DNA from: a virus
IMG/VR virus record: IMGVR_UViG_3300008107_000224
Coordinates: 1-31,971 of that record
Strand: one strand, 5' to 3'
DNA: 31,971 bases
How positions within the stretch are numbered: the first letter of the stretch is position 1; the number at the start of each line of letters is the position of its first letter. The notes under the pieces were generated by a model. That model ran no database searches. It was given only the letters and a program-made list of their open reading frames with translations, and was not told where the DNA came from. Shown one piece after another: positions 5,328-13,295 of the stretch. A program made the translations under genes and the position numbers.

Positions 5328-7824
5328 AAAATGGTATACATCAGTTAAGCAAATTGGTAACAACATCTATGTAAGGGGTTACGACAACGGAGAGCATTAT
5401 AAAGACAAGATTGAGTATTATCCTACTTTCTTTGTAAGGTCAAGAAATAAGACCGAATATAAAACTCTCCATGGTGAATATGTTGCTCCCGTAAATCCCG
5501 GAACAATCAAAGAGTGTCGTAACTGGTTAGAACAATATAATCAAGTAGAAGGCTTTGACATTTACGGCAACGAAAATGCCGTCTTCCAATATATCTCAGA
5601 TGCTTTTTCAAATGATATTGAGTTTGATATAAACAAAATCAAACTTGTAACCATTGACATTGAGACTACAGCCAATGCTGGTGTTGATGTTCAAGCCGCA
5701 AATGAGCAAATTGTTCTCATTACTCTTCAGCATTACTCAACCAAGAAAACCCTAACATGGGGCTCCAAGCCTTTTGCAGAAAGGGTAGAAGATAATACTT
5801 ATTTTGAATGTGAAGATGAAGCTGATCTACTAAGAAAGTTTCTTGAATATTGGCAATCTGATTACCCCGAAGTAGTTACTGGTTACAATGTTCGCACCTT
5901 TGATATCCCCTACATCGTAAAGCGTTGCCAGCGGGTCTTGGGGGAAGCTGAAGCCAAAAAGCTTTCTATTTGGAAGATCCTCAAAGAAAAGACAGTCACC
6001 AATAATACTGGCAAAGAAGACATTACATATGATCTTTATGGCATTGCAACCCTTGATTTTCTTGAGCTTTATCGTAAGTATTCATTCAAGAATCCAGAGA
6101 ATTATCGTCTGGATACTATTGCTGAAAATGAACTAGGTGAGAAAAAGTTAGATCATACTGAGTACAATACTTTCAACGAATTCCAAGAGAAAAATTGGCC
6201 TCTTTTTGTTAAGTACAATATTCAGGACGTTAAGCTTGTAGATAAGCTAGAAGCAAATCTAAAGCTCATTGAGATGGCAATGGCCCTTGCCTATCAATCA
6301 AGAACAAATTATGAAGACGTATTCCACCAAGTAACAATGTGGGATGCAATCATTTATAATTATCTCAAGAAAAAGAACATCGTCATCCCAAAGAAAAAGA
6401 TCTCAAGTAAAGATGATAAATTTGGTGGAGCTTATGTAAAAGAGCCTATTCCGAACAAGTACGGATACACTGTATCCTTGGACGCCACTAGCCTGTACCC
6501 ACATATCCTAATGGGGGTAAACATCAGTCCTGAGACTCTTGTTAATGAGCATTTTTCCGGTATTGATGTTGATTCTATTCTTGAGCAAAAGGTAGATACT
6601 TCCAAGTACCCAAATTACTCTATTTCCCCGAATGGGTCAATGTATCGGAGGGATATTAAGGGATTCCTGCCTGAAATCATTGAGCAAATGTTTGAAAAGC
6701 GTAAGCAATTTAAGCAATTGATGCTCGCCGCTCAGCAGGAGAACGAGATTAATAAATCAGAAGAGCTAGCCAAGAAGATCTCAAGCTATCGGGTGAAGGA
6801 ACAGGGCCTAAAGGTTTGTCTAAACTCAGCCTATGGCGCCAGTGGCTCACCGTATTTCCGTTTCTATGATCTGCGAAATGCCGAAGCTGTAACCTCATGG
6901 GGGCGTTTGGCTATTAGATGGGCCAGCAATAAACTGAATGGGTATCTTAATGCTGCTCTACAGACTACCGATGTTGATTATGTTATCTACATTGATACTG
7001 ACTCATTGTTCTTAAATGTTCAACCTCTTGTTGATAAAATCTTTGAAGGTAAGGATCCGACAAAGGAACAAGTAGTTAACTTTTTAGATAAACTCTGTTC
7101 AACCAAAATTCAAGAGTATCTCAATCGTGCCTATCAAGAATTGGCCGACTACATGCACTCTTACTCCCAAAAAATTCATATGAAGAGGGAAAAGATTGCA
7201 GACTCTTTTATTATTCTAGCAAAGAAGAAATACTTCATCAATGTGTGGGATAATGAAGGAGTGAGGTATCATGAACCCAAATTATCAATTACCGGCCTAG
7301 AGGCCATTAAGTCTTCTACTCCGGGTTTTTGTAGGGAAAAGATTAAGCAAGCATTCTCCTTGTTTGTAAATGGAACCGAGCAAGAAGTTATTGATTTTAT
7401 TGATCAAACCAAGAAAGAATTTTTTGCACTTCCTCCAGAAGATATCTCTTTCCCTAAAGGTATTTCAACCTTAACAAAATATCATGACCACAAGCTCATT
7501 TATAAGAAAGGTATAAACGTGCCAATGCACGCAAGAGCTGCCCTTCTTTATAATCACCATATCAAAAAGAATGGCCTGGAAAATAAGTATCCCTTGATAA
7601 ACAATGGAGAAAAAATCAAGTATTGCTACTTAAAATTACCGAATACAATCAAGGAAAATACTATAGCCTTTGTTCAAAGGTTTCCTACTGAGTTAGGTCT
7701 TAATGAGTATGTTGATTATCGTACTCAATTTGATAAGACATTTTTGCAGCCACTCAGGCCGGTTTTGGATATTATTGGCTGGAGTGAAAAAGAAACAAAC
7801 ACATTAGATAATTTCTTTTTATGA
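5320..7824 (+). CDS. 43: DNA polymerase gp43 (family B)
   Basis: The replicative polymerase with proofreading exonuclease, 834 residues (T4: 898). Exo I is TIDIETT with D113 and E115, Exo II is NVRTFDIPYI (190-199), Exo III is YNIQDVKLV near 299. Polymerase motif A is SLDATSLYP with D388, followed by the T4-like NISPETL; motif B is KVCLNSAYG (498-506); motif C is YIDTDS (557-562). The KKKYF motif follows. All catalytic acids are present. The ATG at 5320 is preceded by AAGGTGAG; an in-frame GTG at 5314 is less likely. It works with gp45, gp44/62, gp41 and gp61. The stop overlaps the next start (ATGA). Confidence 0.97.
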   Translation: MSEKWYTSVKQIGNNIYVRGYDNGEHYKDKIEYYPTFFVRSRNKTEYKTLHGEYVAPVNPGTIKECRNWLEQYNQVEGFDIYGNENAVFQYISDAFSNDIEFDINKIKLVTIDIETTANAGVDVQAANEQIVLITLQHYSTKKTLTWGSKPFAERVEDNTYFECEDEADLLRKFLEYWQSDYPEVVTGYNVRTFDIPYIVKRCQRVLGEAEAKKLSIWKILKEKTVTNNTGKEDITYDLYGIATLDFLELYRKYSFKNPENYRLDTIAENELGEKKLDHTEYNTFNEFQEKNWPLFVKYNIQDVKLVDKLEANLKLIEMAMALAYQSRTNYEDVFHQVTMWDAIIYNYLKKKNIVIPKKKISSKDDKFGGAYVKEPIPNKYGYTVSLDATSLYPHILMGVNISPETLVNEHFSGIDVDSILEQKVDTSKYPNYSISPNGSMYRRDIKGFLPEIIEQMFEKRKQFKQLMLAAQQENEINKSEELAKKISSYRVKEQGLKVCLNSAYGASGSPYFRFYDLRNAEAVTSWGRLAIRWASNKLNGYLNAALQTTDVDYVIYIDTDSLFLNVQPLVDKIFEGKDPTKEQVVNFLDKLCSTKIQEYLNRAYQELADYMHSYSQKIHMKREKIADSFIILAKKKYFINVWDNEGVRYHEPKLSITGLEAIKSSTPGFCREKIKQAFSLFVNGTEQEVIDFIDQTKKEFFALPPEDISFPKGISTLTKYHDHKLIYKKGINVPMHARAALLYNHHIKKNGLENKYPLINNGEKIKYCYLKLPNTIKENTIAFVQRFPTELGLNEYVDYRTQFDKTFLQPLRPVLDIIGWSEKETNTLDNFFL

Positions 7825-8132
7825 TGGACAATACGACTACGAAAGACTTCCATGAGTGGAAGCACCAATTACAAAGAAATTGTACTTGGAGAGACTATGA
7901 TCTTTATTTTGATATTCAGGAAATTATTCCACATATCAACGGATACCTGACTTTCTCTGATTCTTGCGATCCAGAAGTAGAAAATGGCACCTTAATCTCA
8001 GATTCCATGAATTTTTCTAACTATCAAGATTTAGTGGAACATATTAAATCATCTAGTAAGCGAAAATATCTACACTCTGTTCTTAAGCATAAGCAAGAAG
8101 AACGCTATTGTCTATGGATGGCTACTGCCTGA
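7821..8132 (+). CDS. Hypothetical protein coupled to gp43
   Basis: A 103-residue protein of unknown function whose ATG overlaps the gp43 stop (ATGA). It is rich in aromatic and charged residues (FHEWKHQLQRN, WRDYDLYFDIQEIIPHI) and has no recognisable motif, signal or membrane segment. A small gene between the polymerase and UvsX is a recurring feature of cyanophage genomes. A replication-related role is suggested only by position and coupling. Confidence 0.65.
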   Translation: MMDNTTTKDFHEWKHQLQRNCTWRDYDLYFDIQEIIPHINGYLTFSDSCDPEVENGTLISDSMNFSNYQDLVEHIKSSSKRKYLHSVLKHKQEERYCLWMATA

Positions 8133-8146
8133 AATGACCTCATACC

Positions 8147-8154
8147 TATAAATA
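8147..8154 (+). promoter_or_regulatory. TATAAATA late-type promoter before uvsX
   Basis: A perfect T4 late consensus TATAAATA lies 66 bases upstream of the uvsX ATG. The leader in between has no other gene. It could give uvsX, gp41 and dut extra expression late, on top of the early promoter at 4726. Experimental start mapping is lacking. Confidence 0.6.
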
Positions 8155-8220
8155 CCCTTAGTTCACCGTCGTCGCATAAGACAGGACACCGAACTACTTA
8201 AAACTAACTAATTAAAACAC

Positions 8221-9270
8221 ATGGATTTTCTAAAGGATATAGTGTCCCAGATTGGGGGCGACTATGTTTCTCTGGCATCAGAGATTGATGAAAAAGAATC
8301 ATTCGTAGATACAGGATCTTACATCTTTAATGCCCTTGTAAGCGGCAGCATTTTTGGAGGATTTAGCCAAAATAAAATTACGGCTATTTCAGGAGAAACA
8401 AGTACCGGCAAAACATTCTTTGCCATTGCGGTAATTAAAAACTTTCTTGACACTAACCCGGATGGTTACTGTCTATACTTTGATACCGAAGCAGCAATCA
8501 CAAAATCCTTACTGCAAAGTAGAGGGATTGACGTATCAAGAGTTATCATTATTAACGTTGTAACGATTGAAGATTTCCGCACAAAGGCACTTAAGGCAGT
8601 TGATATTTACCTGAAAACACCTGTTAAACAACGTAAGCCGTGTTTCTTTGTTCTTGATTCTCTAGGTATGCTATCAACCAATAAAGAGATTGGTGATGCT
8701 CTTGCGGAAAAAGACACCCGAGACATGACGAAAGCTGCCCTAATTAAGGGGGCATTCCGTATGCTGACGCTTAAGTTAGGCCAAGCAAAAATTCCAATGA
8801 TAGTTACAAACCACTTATATGCAAACATTGGTGGTTATGGTCCCACTAAAGTTCAATCTGGTGGTACTGGACTTCTCTATTCAGCATCAACAATTATTGA
8901 GCTAGCCAAGGCAAAAGAGAAGGATGGTACTGAGGTTATTGGAAATATTATCCGAGCCCGTACATTTAAGTCTCGTCTATCAAAAGAAAATCAAGAAGTG
9001 GAGATTCGTCTATTCTATGATGAGCGTGGTTTAGACAAATATTATGGCCTCTTGCAGTTGGCAGATGAAGGTGGTATAATCAAGAGGACGGGGAACCGTT
9101 ACGAAATTCAAGGTAAACTTCTATATGAGAAGGCAATTCTAAAAGAACCAGAGAAGTATTTTACTCAGGATCTTCTAGAGAAAATTGATCTTTATGCCCA
9201 GATGAAGTTCTCTTATGGGCATAGTAAAGGATCATTCGTTGATGATGTAAATACGGAGGAAACTGATTGA
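8221..9270 (+). CDS. uvsX: UvsX recombinase (RecA family)
   Basis: A strand-exchange protein for recombination-dependent replication and repair, 349 residues (T4: 391). Walker A is GETSTGKT (58-65). A Walker-B-like strand FFVLDSLGML follows, then a RecA-type L1/L2 region with IPMIVTNHLYANIGGYGP and the Gly-rich QSGGTGL. The C terminus is acidic, as in T4 UvsX. The gene ends in a TGA that overlaps the TTG start of gp41. In T4 it works with UvsY, gp32 and the gp41 helicase. Confidence 0.95.
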   Translation: MDFLKDIVSQIGGDYVSLASEIDEKESFVDTGSYIFNALVSGSIFGGFSQNKITAISGETSTGKTFFAIAVIKNFLDTNPDGYCLYFDTEAAITKSLLQSRGIDVSRVIIINVVTIEDFRTKALKAVDIYLKTPVKQRKPCFFVLDSLGMLSTNKEIGDALAEKDTRDMTKAALIKGAFRMLTLKLGQAKIPMIVTNHLYANIGGYGPTKVQSGGTGLLYSASTIIELAKAKEKDGTEVIGNIIRARTFKSRLSKENQEVEIRLFYDERGLDKYYGLLQLADEGGIIKRTGNRYEIQGKLLYEKAILKEPEKYFTQDLLEKIDLYAQMKFSYGHSKGSFVDDVNTEETD

Positions 9271-10640
9271 GCACCACTGAACAGTTAATTCTAGCAAATC
9301 TAATTAATAATGATGACTACACAAGAAAGGTAATGCCCTTTCTTAAGCCTGATTACTTTCAGAACTATAGTGAAAAGGTAGTATTCCAAGAAATCATCAA
9401 TTTTATTGGGGAGTATAATAAGCTCCCTAATAAGGATGTTCTTGAAATTGAGATTAGCAATAGAGAAGATCTTAATGAATCTACCTTCAAGGAATGTTTA
9501 GATTTAGCTGCAAGTCTAGATTCCGAGCCAGTTTCAATTGACTGGCTCTATGACACAACCGAAAAATGGTGTCGGGATAGGGCAATTTATCTTGCCCTTA
9601 TGGAATCTATCCAAATCGCGGACGGTAAGAACGAAAAGAAAAACAGGGATGCAATTCCTTCTATTCTTGAGGATGCCCTTGCTGTATCTTTTGATAATCA
9701 CATCGGTCACGATTTCTTAAATGATAGTGAAGCCCGATTTGAATATTACAACAATGTAGAGGCCAAGATTCCATTTGATATTGAGTACCTCAATAAGATT
9801 ACAAGAGGAGGAGTAACCAGCAAGACTCTTAACGTGATTATGTCACTTTCCAATGTTGGCAAGTCACTTATCTTTACAAGTTTTGCTAGCTCATATTTGA
9901 TGCAGGGTAAGAACGTTCTCTACATCACTCTTGAGATGGCAGAAGAAGAGATTGCCAAGCGTATTGATGCAAATTGCCTTGATATTAGTATTGATGAAAT
10001 CCATAAAGTATCAAAGAACTTTTATAATAGTAAATTCTCGTCATTCAAGACTAAAACTCAAGGCAATCTAATCATCAAAGAATACCCCACTGCGGGAGCC
10101 TCAGTAGTGCATTTCAAGTCATTGATCAATGAGCTACAACTAAAGAAGCACTTCAAGCCAGACGTTATTATCGTTGATTATCTGGGTATTTGTGCATCAT
10201 CAAGGCTCAAGAAAGGTGCTGCTAATTCCTATGAATATGTTGGTGCTATTGCAGAAGAACTGCGGGGATTCGCAAAGGAAGTAGGAGTGCCTTTATGGAC
10301 TGGCGTTCAAGTAAATAGGGAGAACTCTTCTAATGCCGATCCTTCTCTTGCAGCAATTTCCGAATCAGCTAAGATCGGTCACGTATCTGACTTTGTTCTT
10401 GCAGTTATTTCTACTGAAGAACTTGAGCAAGTAGGACAATACTTATGCAAGCAAGTTAAGAATCGCTATAACCGCAAAGGCAAATTACTGCGCTTCACTG
10501 TTGGGGTTGACTATGAGAAGATGAGGCTCTATGATGTAGCACAATCCCAGGATACAAATACGTATTATAACGAAGATGATTTTAAGGACGAACAACCAAA
10601 ACCAAACTTCAAAGACAAATTCAAAAACTTCACCTATTGA
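9267..10640 (+). CDS. 41: Replicative DNA helicase gp41 (DnaB family)
   Basis: A hexameric 5'-3' helicase of 457 residues (T4: 475) that partners with gp61 primase. The N-terminal helical domain is about residues 1-150; the RecA-like motor follows. The P-loop is SLSNVGKS (193-200), which keeps GKS but has Ser where the first Gly is usual. It then has VLYITLEMAEEEIAKR (H1a-like), DVIIVDYLGI (Walker B) and the Gln/Arg region GVQVNREN. The start is TTG at 9267, decided by a strong GGAGGA at 9255-9260 and by overlap with the uvsX stop. A rare TTG start with an excellent Shine-Dalgarno sequence suggests coupled expression. Confidence 0.95.
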   Translation: MSTTEQLILANLINNDDYTRKVMPFLKPDYFQNYSEKVVFQEIINFIGEYNKLPNKDVLEIEISNREDLNESTFKECLDLAASLDSEPVSIDWLYDTTEKWCRDRAIYLALMESIQIADGKNEKKNRDAIPSILEDALAVSFDNHIGHDFLNDSEARFEYYNNVEAKIPFDIEYLNKITRGGVTSKTLNVIMSLSNVGKSLIFTSFASSYLMQGKNVLYITLEMAEEEIAKRIDANCLDISIDEIHKVSKNFYNSKFSSFKTKTQGNLIIKEYPTAGASVVHFKSLINELQLKKHFKPDVIIVDYLGICASSRLKKGAANSYEYVGAIAEELRGFAKEVGVPLWTGVQVNRENSSNADPSLAAISESAKIGHVSDFVLAVISTEELEQVGQYLCKQVKNRYNRKGKLLRFTVGVDYEKMRLYDVAQSQDTNTYYNEDDFKDEQPKPNFKDKFKNFTY

Positions 10641-10644
10641 TTAT

Positions 10645-11286
10645 ATGATTACCAAAGAACTATTCCAAAAACTGAAGCCAGAAATTTATGCTGATGACCC
10701 TAAGTTTATTCCAAGGCCGGCTCACCGAAAGGAAGATGCCGGTGCTGATCTAAGGGCATTTGTCCCGGCAAATGAATATGAAGTGTCGCAAATCATTCTA
10801 GAAGTTATTGCGGCATATCAAAACAATAGGGTTAAAGATATTTGCATTGATGGTAAGGTAGTTGATCCAGACAGCATTTCTGCTGATACGATTGCAGCTA
10901 CTGGTGGATGTATTAGTCTTTTACCTGGGGAGACTAAACTTATCAATTCTGGTTTTAAGATTGCTCTACCCACAGTAGATGAAATCTATCCATTCCTTCC
11001 TGTTTATAAGATTGTCAGCCGAAGTGGCCTCTCTTGTAAACATAAAGTATCAGTAACGAATCGCCCTGGTATTGTTGATAAAGGTTACCGTGATTGGATT
11101 GCAGTTAGTCTGGAGAATGAAGGTCACAGTGCCCATATCTTTACTCATGGTTCTCGTATTGCTCAAGGTCTTTATGAACTTGTAATTGATTTGGGGGCGT
11201 GGGATGTTGATGATCTACGTGTTAGTGAACTAAGTAGCAGCAACCGTGGAGAAAACGGTTTTGGTAGTACAGGTTTAGGAGGTTGA
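10645..11286 (+). CDS. dut: dUTPase with an internal insertion
   Basis: A trimeric-type dUTP pyrophosphatase that keeps uracil out of phage DNA and supplies dUMP for dTMP. All five motifs are visible: I DAGADLRA (31-38), II VSRSGLS (124-130), III RPGIVDKGYRDW (140-151), IV SRIAQGLY (170-177) and V RGENGFGSTG (201-210). At 213 residues it is longer than the usual 140-155. The extra 40-50 residues lie between motif I and the PGETKLI strand (about 41-93) and include a predicted helix EVSQIILEVIAAY. The start at 10645 begins five bases after the gp41 stop; a longer frame would overlap gp41. Confidence 0.92.
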   Translation: MITKELFQKLKPEIYADDPKFIPRPAHRKEDAGADLRAFVPANEYEVSQIILEVIAAYQNNRVKDICIDGKVVDPDSISADTIAATGGCISLLPGETKLINSGFKIALPTVDEIYPFLPVYKIVSRSGLSCKHKVSVTNRPGIVDKGYRDWIAVSLENEGHSAHIFTHGSRIAQGLYELVIDLGAWDVDDLRVSELSSSNRGENGFGSTGLGG

Positions 11287-11288
11287 TT

Positions 11289-11435
11289 ATGGCAAAAATT
11301 AAGTTACAATTAGAAATTGAAGAAGCATCTGATGTTCTTAAAGTTCTTGAAAAAGAAGTTTCTGGATATAGTCTAGTTCATGTCCCTGAACGCATTTCAC
11401 GTCTAAGGTCTGTTATTGAAAAACTAAAGAACTAA
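11289..11435 (+). CDS. Small hypothetical protein
   Basis: A 48-residue protein: MAKIKLQLEIEEASDVLKVL begins an amphipathic beta-helix pattern and the C terminus is basic (RISRLRSVIEKLKN). It starts two bases after the dut stop, with AGGAGG (11278-11283, inside the end of dut) as Shine-Dalgarno, and is followed by the terminator at 11440, so it closes the gp43 operon. No family recognised, but the spacing, ribosome site and codon pattern support a real gene. Confidence 0.7.
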   Translation: MAKIKLQLEIEEASDVLKVLEKEVSGYSLVHVPERISRLRSVIEKLKN

Positions 11436-11439
11436 GCAA

Positions 11440-11463
11440 AAGCCCCTTTAATAGGGGCTTTTT
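11440..11463 (+). terminator. Terminator of the gp43-dut operon
   Basis: AAGCCCCT (11440-11447) pairs with AGGGGCTT (11453-11460) around a 5-base loop, followed by T residues to 11463. Confidence 0.9.
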
Positions 11464-11471
11464 ACTAAATA
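11464..11471 (+). promoter_or_regulatory. Late promoter for the gene at 11490
   Basis: ACTAAATA directly follows the terminator T run and lies 19 bases before the TTG start. It is one of many nCTAAATA sites preceding late genes here. Confidence 0.8.
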
Positions 11472-11489
11472 CCCATAAAAGGTATAGCT

Positions 11490-12074
11490 TTGGATCCGTT
11501 AGTTTCGTTTCTTGTTGATAATAACTATGCTGATAATTATAGATCAGCAGAGAAAATTTTAGAGCATATTAGTGAGGAATTTTATAATGAGTTGCTTGAA
11601 TCCGCAACTCAAAGACTTGCCCAGCTAAATGCTGAAATGAGAAAAGCAATGCAAAGCGGAGACTCAACTAAATTAGCAAAGATTGCGGCAGAAATTAAGG
11701 CAGCAAAAGAAGCAAGCGCACAGGAATATAAGGATAAAGGAAGCCCAAAAGAACAAAAAGCGCCAAGAGTAAAGGGACAATCTCCGCAGACACCAAAAGA
11801 TGGGGCTCGGGGTGTAAGAGATGCAAGAGAAGGACATAGAAGCAGAAATATTGAAAGAGCCGCAGATGAAATCATCGGTGATAGTGTGCCAAAACCAACT
11901 CATTTAAGTCCAAACAAGCCAGCACATATGCAAGGCGGAAATACATCTTGGGCTGCATCTGGGGATCGTAGAAGTGAAAGAAGAGGGGTAACAGGTCAGT
12001 CTAATAGAGAAAGAAGATCTGGTGCAACTGGCAGATATGAGAACCCCAACAGGTTTGATGATCGCCCTAAATAA
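11490..12074 (+). CDS. Putative internal head protein with acidic N-terminal module
   Basis: A 194-residue late protein of no named family. It begins with the module MDPLVSFLVDNNYADNYRSA then ILEHISEEFYNELLE, which aligns with residues 115-154 of the protein at 3915. At LLE|SA (about residue 37) composition flips to an Ala/Lys/Arg-rich helix (QRLAQLNAEMRKAM) and then a basic, Gly/Pro/Arg-rich disordered tail (RRSERRGVTGQSNRERRSG). The flip coincides with an LxE|S site of the gp21 prohead-protease type. The start is TTG at 11490, just after a late promoter. Function as a cleaved, DNA-associated internal protein is inferred. Confidence 0.75.
   Translation: MDPLVSFLVDNNYADNYRSAEKILEHISEEFYNELLESATQRLAQLNAEMRKAMQSGDSTKLAKIAAEIKAAKEASAQEYKDKGSPKEQKAPRVKGQSPQTPKDGARGVRDAREGHRSRNIERAADEIIGDSVPKPTHLSPNKPAHMQGGNTSWAASGDRRSERRGVTGQSNRERRSGATGRYENPNRFDDRPK
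12066..12073 (+). promoter_or_regulatory. Late promoter for the nucleotidyltransferase
   Basis: CCTAAATA overlaps the stop codon of the preceding gene and lies 20 bases before the ATG at 12093. Confidence 0.75.
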
Positions 12075-12092
12075 AAAATAACGAACTATACA

Positions 12093-13271
12093 ATGTTAGA
12101 GTTTTCGGACTTTTTAAATGAAGCTAGAAGTAGGGCAGCAGAAAAAGCAGCCCGACTTGCCCTTGTGTCTGATAATCATGGCGGGTGGGTTGATCGTAGC
12201 GGTAGAACAATTGCTCGCACTGTTAATGGCGAACTTGAATTTATTAGGAAGAAATCTCCTAGCCCAGACAACCCAGAGCCGAACGTAAAAGCTCTACCTA
12301 AGACAGCGCAATATCAACAACAAAAACCAGCAAAACCTGCTGATCTACCAGAACCTAAGAAGCCACAGGAACAACCACAAGCCCCGGAACCAGAGCAAGA
12401 AAAGAAAGTAACAATCGTATTCACAAGAGCCAATCCTCCTACCGAAGCTCATTATAAGTTATTGAAACAGGCAAGGGATATCGCAAACGGTCAAGAACTA
12501 AGGGTCTATCCAAGTAGAAAGCACGATCCTAAAAAGAATCCCCTTGACGTGAAGACTAAGGTTCGTTATATGGAATTGTCTTTTCCTGAGTTTAAAAAAG
12601 AGATCGTTAATGACAAGGACATTATTACAATTTTTGATGCACTTAAACTATTACATGACGAAGGGTTTAAGGAAGTTAATGTAGTCGTTGGTGAAACAAG
12701 AACATCTGAAGTTGAAAGACTTTCATCTCAATACAATGGAGAACTGTATTCCTTTGATCAGATCAATGTGATACCAGCTAAGGGAACGGATCCTGATCTT
12801 GACAATGGAGAACCTAGATCGGCATCAGGGCTTAGAAGTGCTGCAATGAGAGATGATTTCTACGCCTTCAGGGCAGGGTTGACTAGAAAAATTTCTTTTA
12901 AAGATGCAGAGAATCTTTTCCATGCTGTACAAAGAGCACAGCAAGGTAGAGATGGGTATGAGAAAGACCAACCAGAGGAAGAGAATTTAAGAGAACTTTA
13001 TTACCAGAAAAAAATATTCAATGAAGGCGACTTTATTGAAAGTGATATAACTGGTATTAAAGGTAAGATCATTAGACGTGGCCCTAATTATGTGATTAGT
13101 GTTACTGAAGATAATAAGATGTTCAAATCATGGATAACAGACATTTCTGAATGGACCGATGTATCTGGTGTGCCTGCTGACCAAAGGGAGGTTGGTACTG
13201 ATGCCCTAAGAAAATATGTTATGGGTCTGACTAAATCAAAGAAAATAAAGAACTTTGTTAAATCTAAATAG
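12093..13271 (+). CDS. Nucleotidyltransferase with capsid-targeting-like N terminus
   Basis: A 392-residue modular late protein. Residues 1-10 (MLEFSDFLNE) followed by AR resemble the N-terminal capsid-targeting peptide of T4 internal proteins, cut after an (L/I)xE. Residues 26-51 hold the HGGWVDRSGRTIARTVNGEL repeat known from cyanophage head-associated proteins. A Pro/Lys/Gln linker (about 55-104) leads to a cytidylyltransferase/NMNAT-like Rossmann domain: VTIVFTRANPPTEAH (106-120, H120 as second His of the HxGH motif) and SASGLR (243-248, like ISSTxIR). A C-terminal beta module (FNEGDFIES to MFKSWITDI) follows. Known cyanophage homologs are annotated cytitidyltransferase. The substrate is unknown; virion packaging is inference. 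Confidence 0.82.
   Translation: MLEFSDFLNEARSRAAEKAARLALVSDNHGGWVDRSGRTIARTVNGELEFIRKKSPSPDNPEPNVKALPKTAQYQQQKPAKPADLPEPKKPQEQPQAPEPEQEKKVTIVFTRANPPTEAHYKLLKQARDIANGQELRVYPSRKHDPKKNPLDVKTKVRYMELSFPEFKKEIVNDKDIITIFDALKLLHDEGFKEVNVVVGETRTSEVERLSSQYNGELYSFDQINVIPAKGTDPDLDNGEPRSASGLRSAAMRDDFYAFRAGLTRKISFKDAENLFHAVQRAQQGRDGYEKDQPEEENLRELYYQKKIFNEGDFIESDITGIKGKIIRRGPNYVISVTEDNKMFKSWITDISEWTDVSGVPADQREVGTDALRKYVMGLTKSKKIKNFVKSK
13263..13270 (+). promoter_or_regulatory. Late promoter for the gene at 13296
   Basis: TCTAAATA overlaps the end of the preceding coding sequence, 25 bases before the ATG at 13296. Confidence 0.75.
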
Positions 13272-13295
13272 TTAATAGACAATAGATAGATTTCA

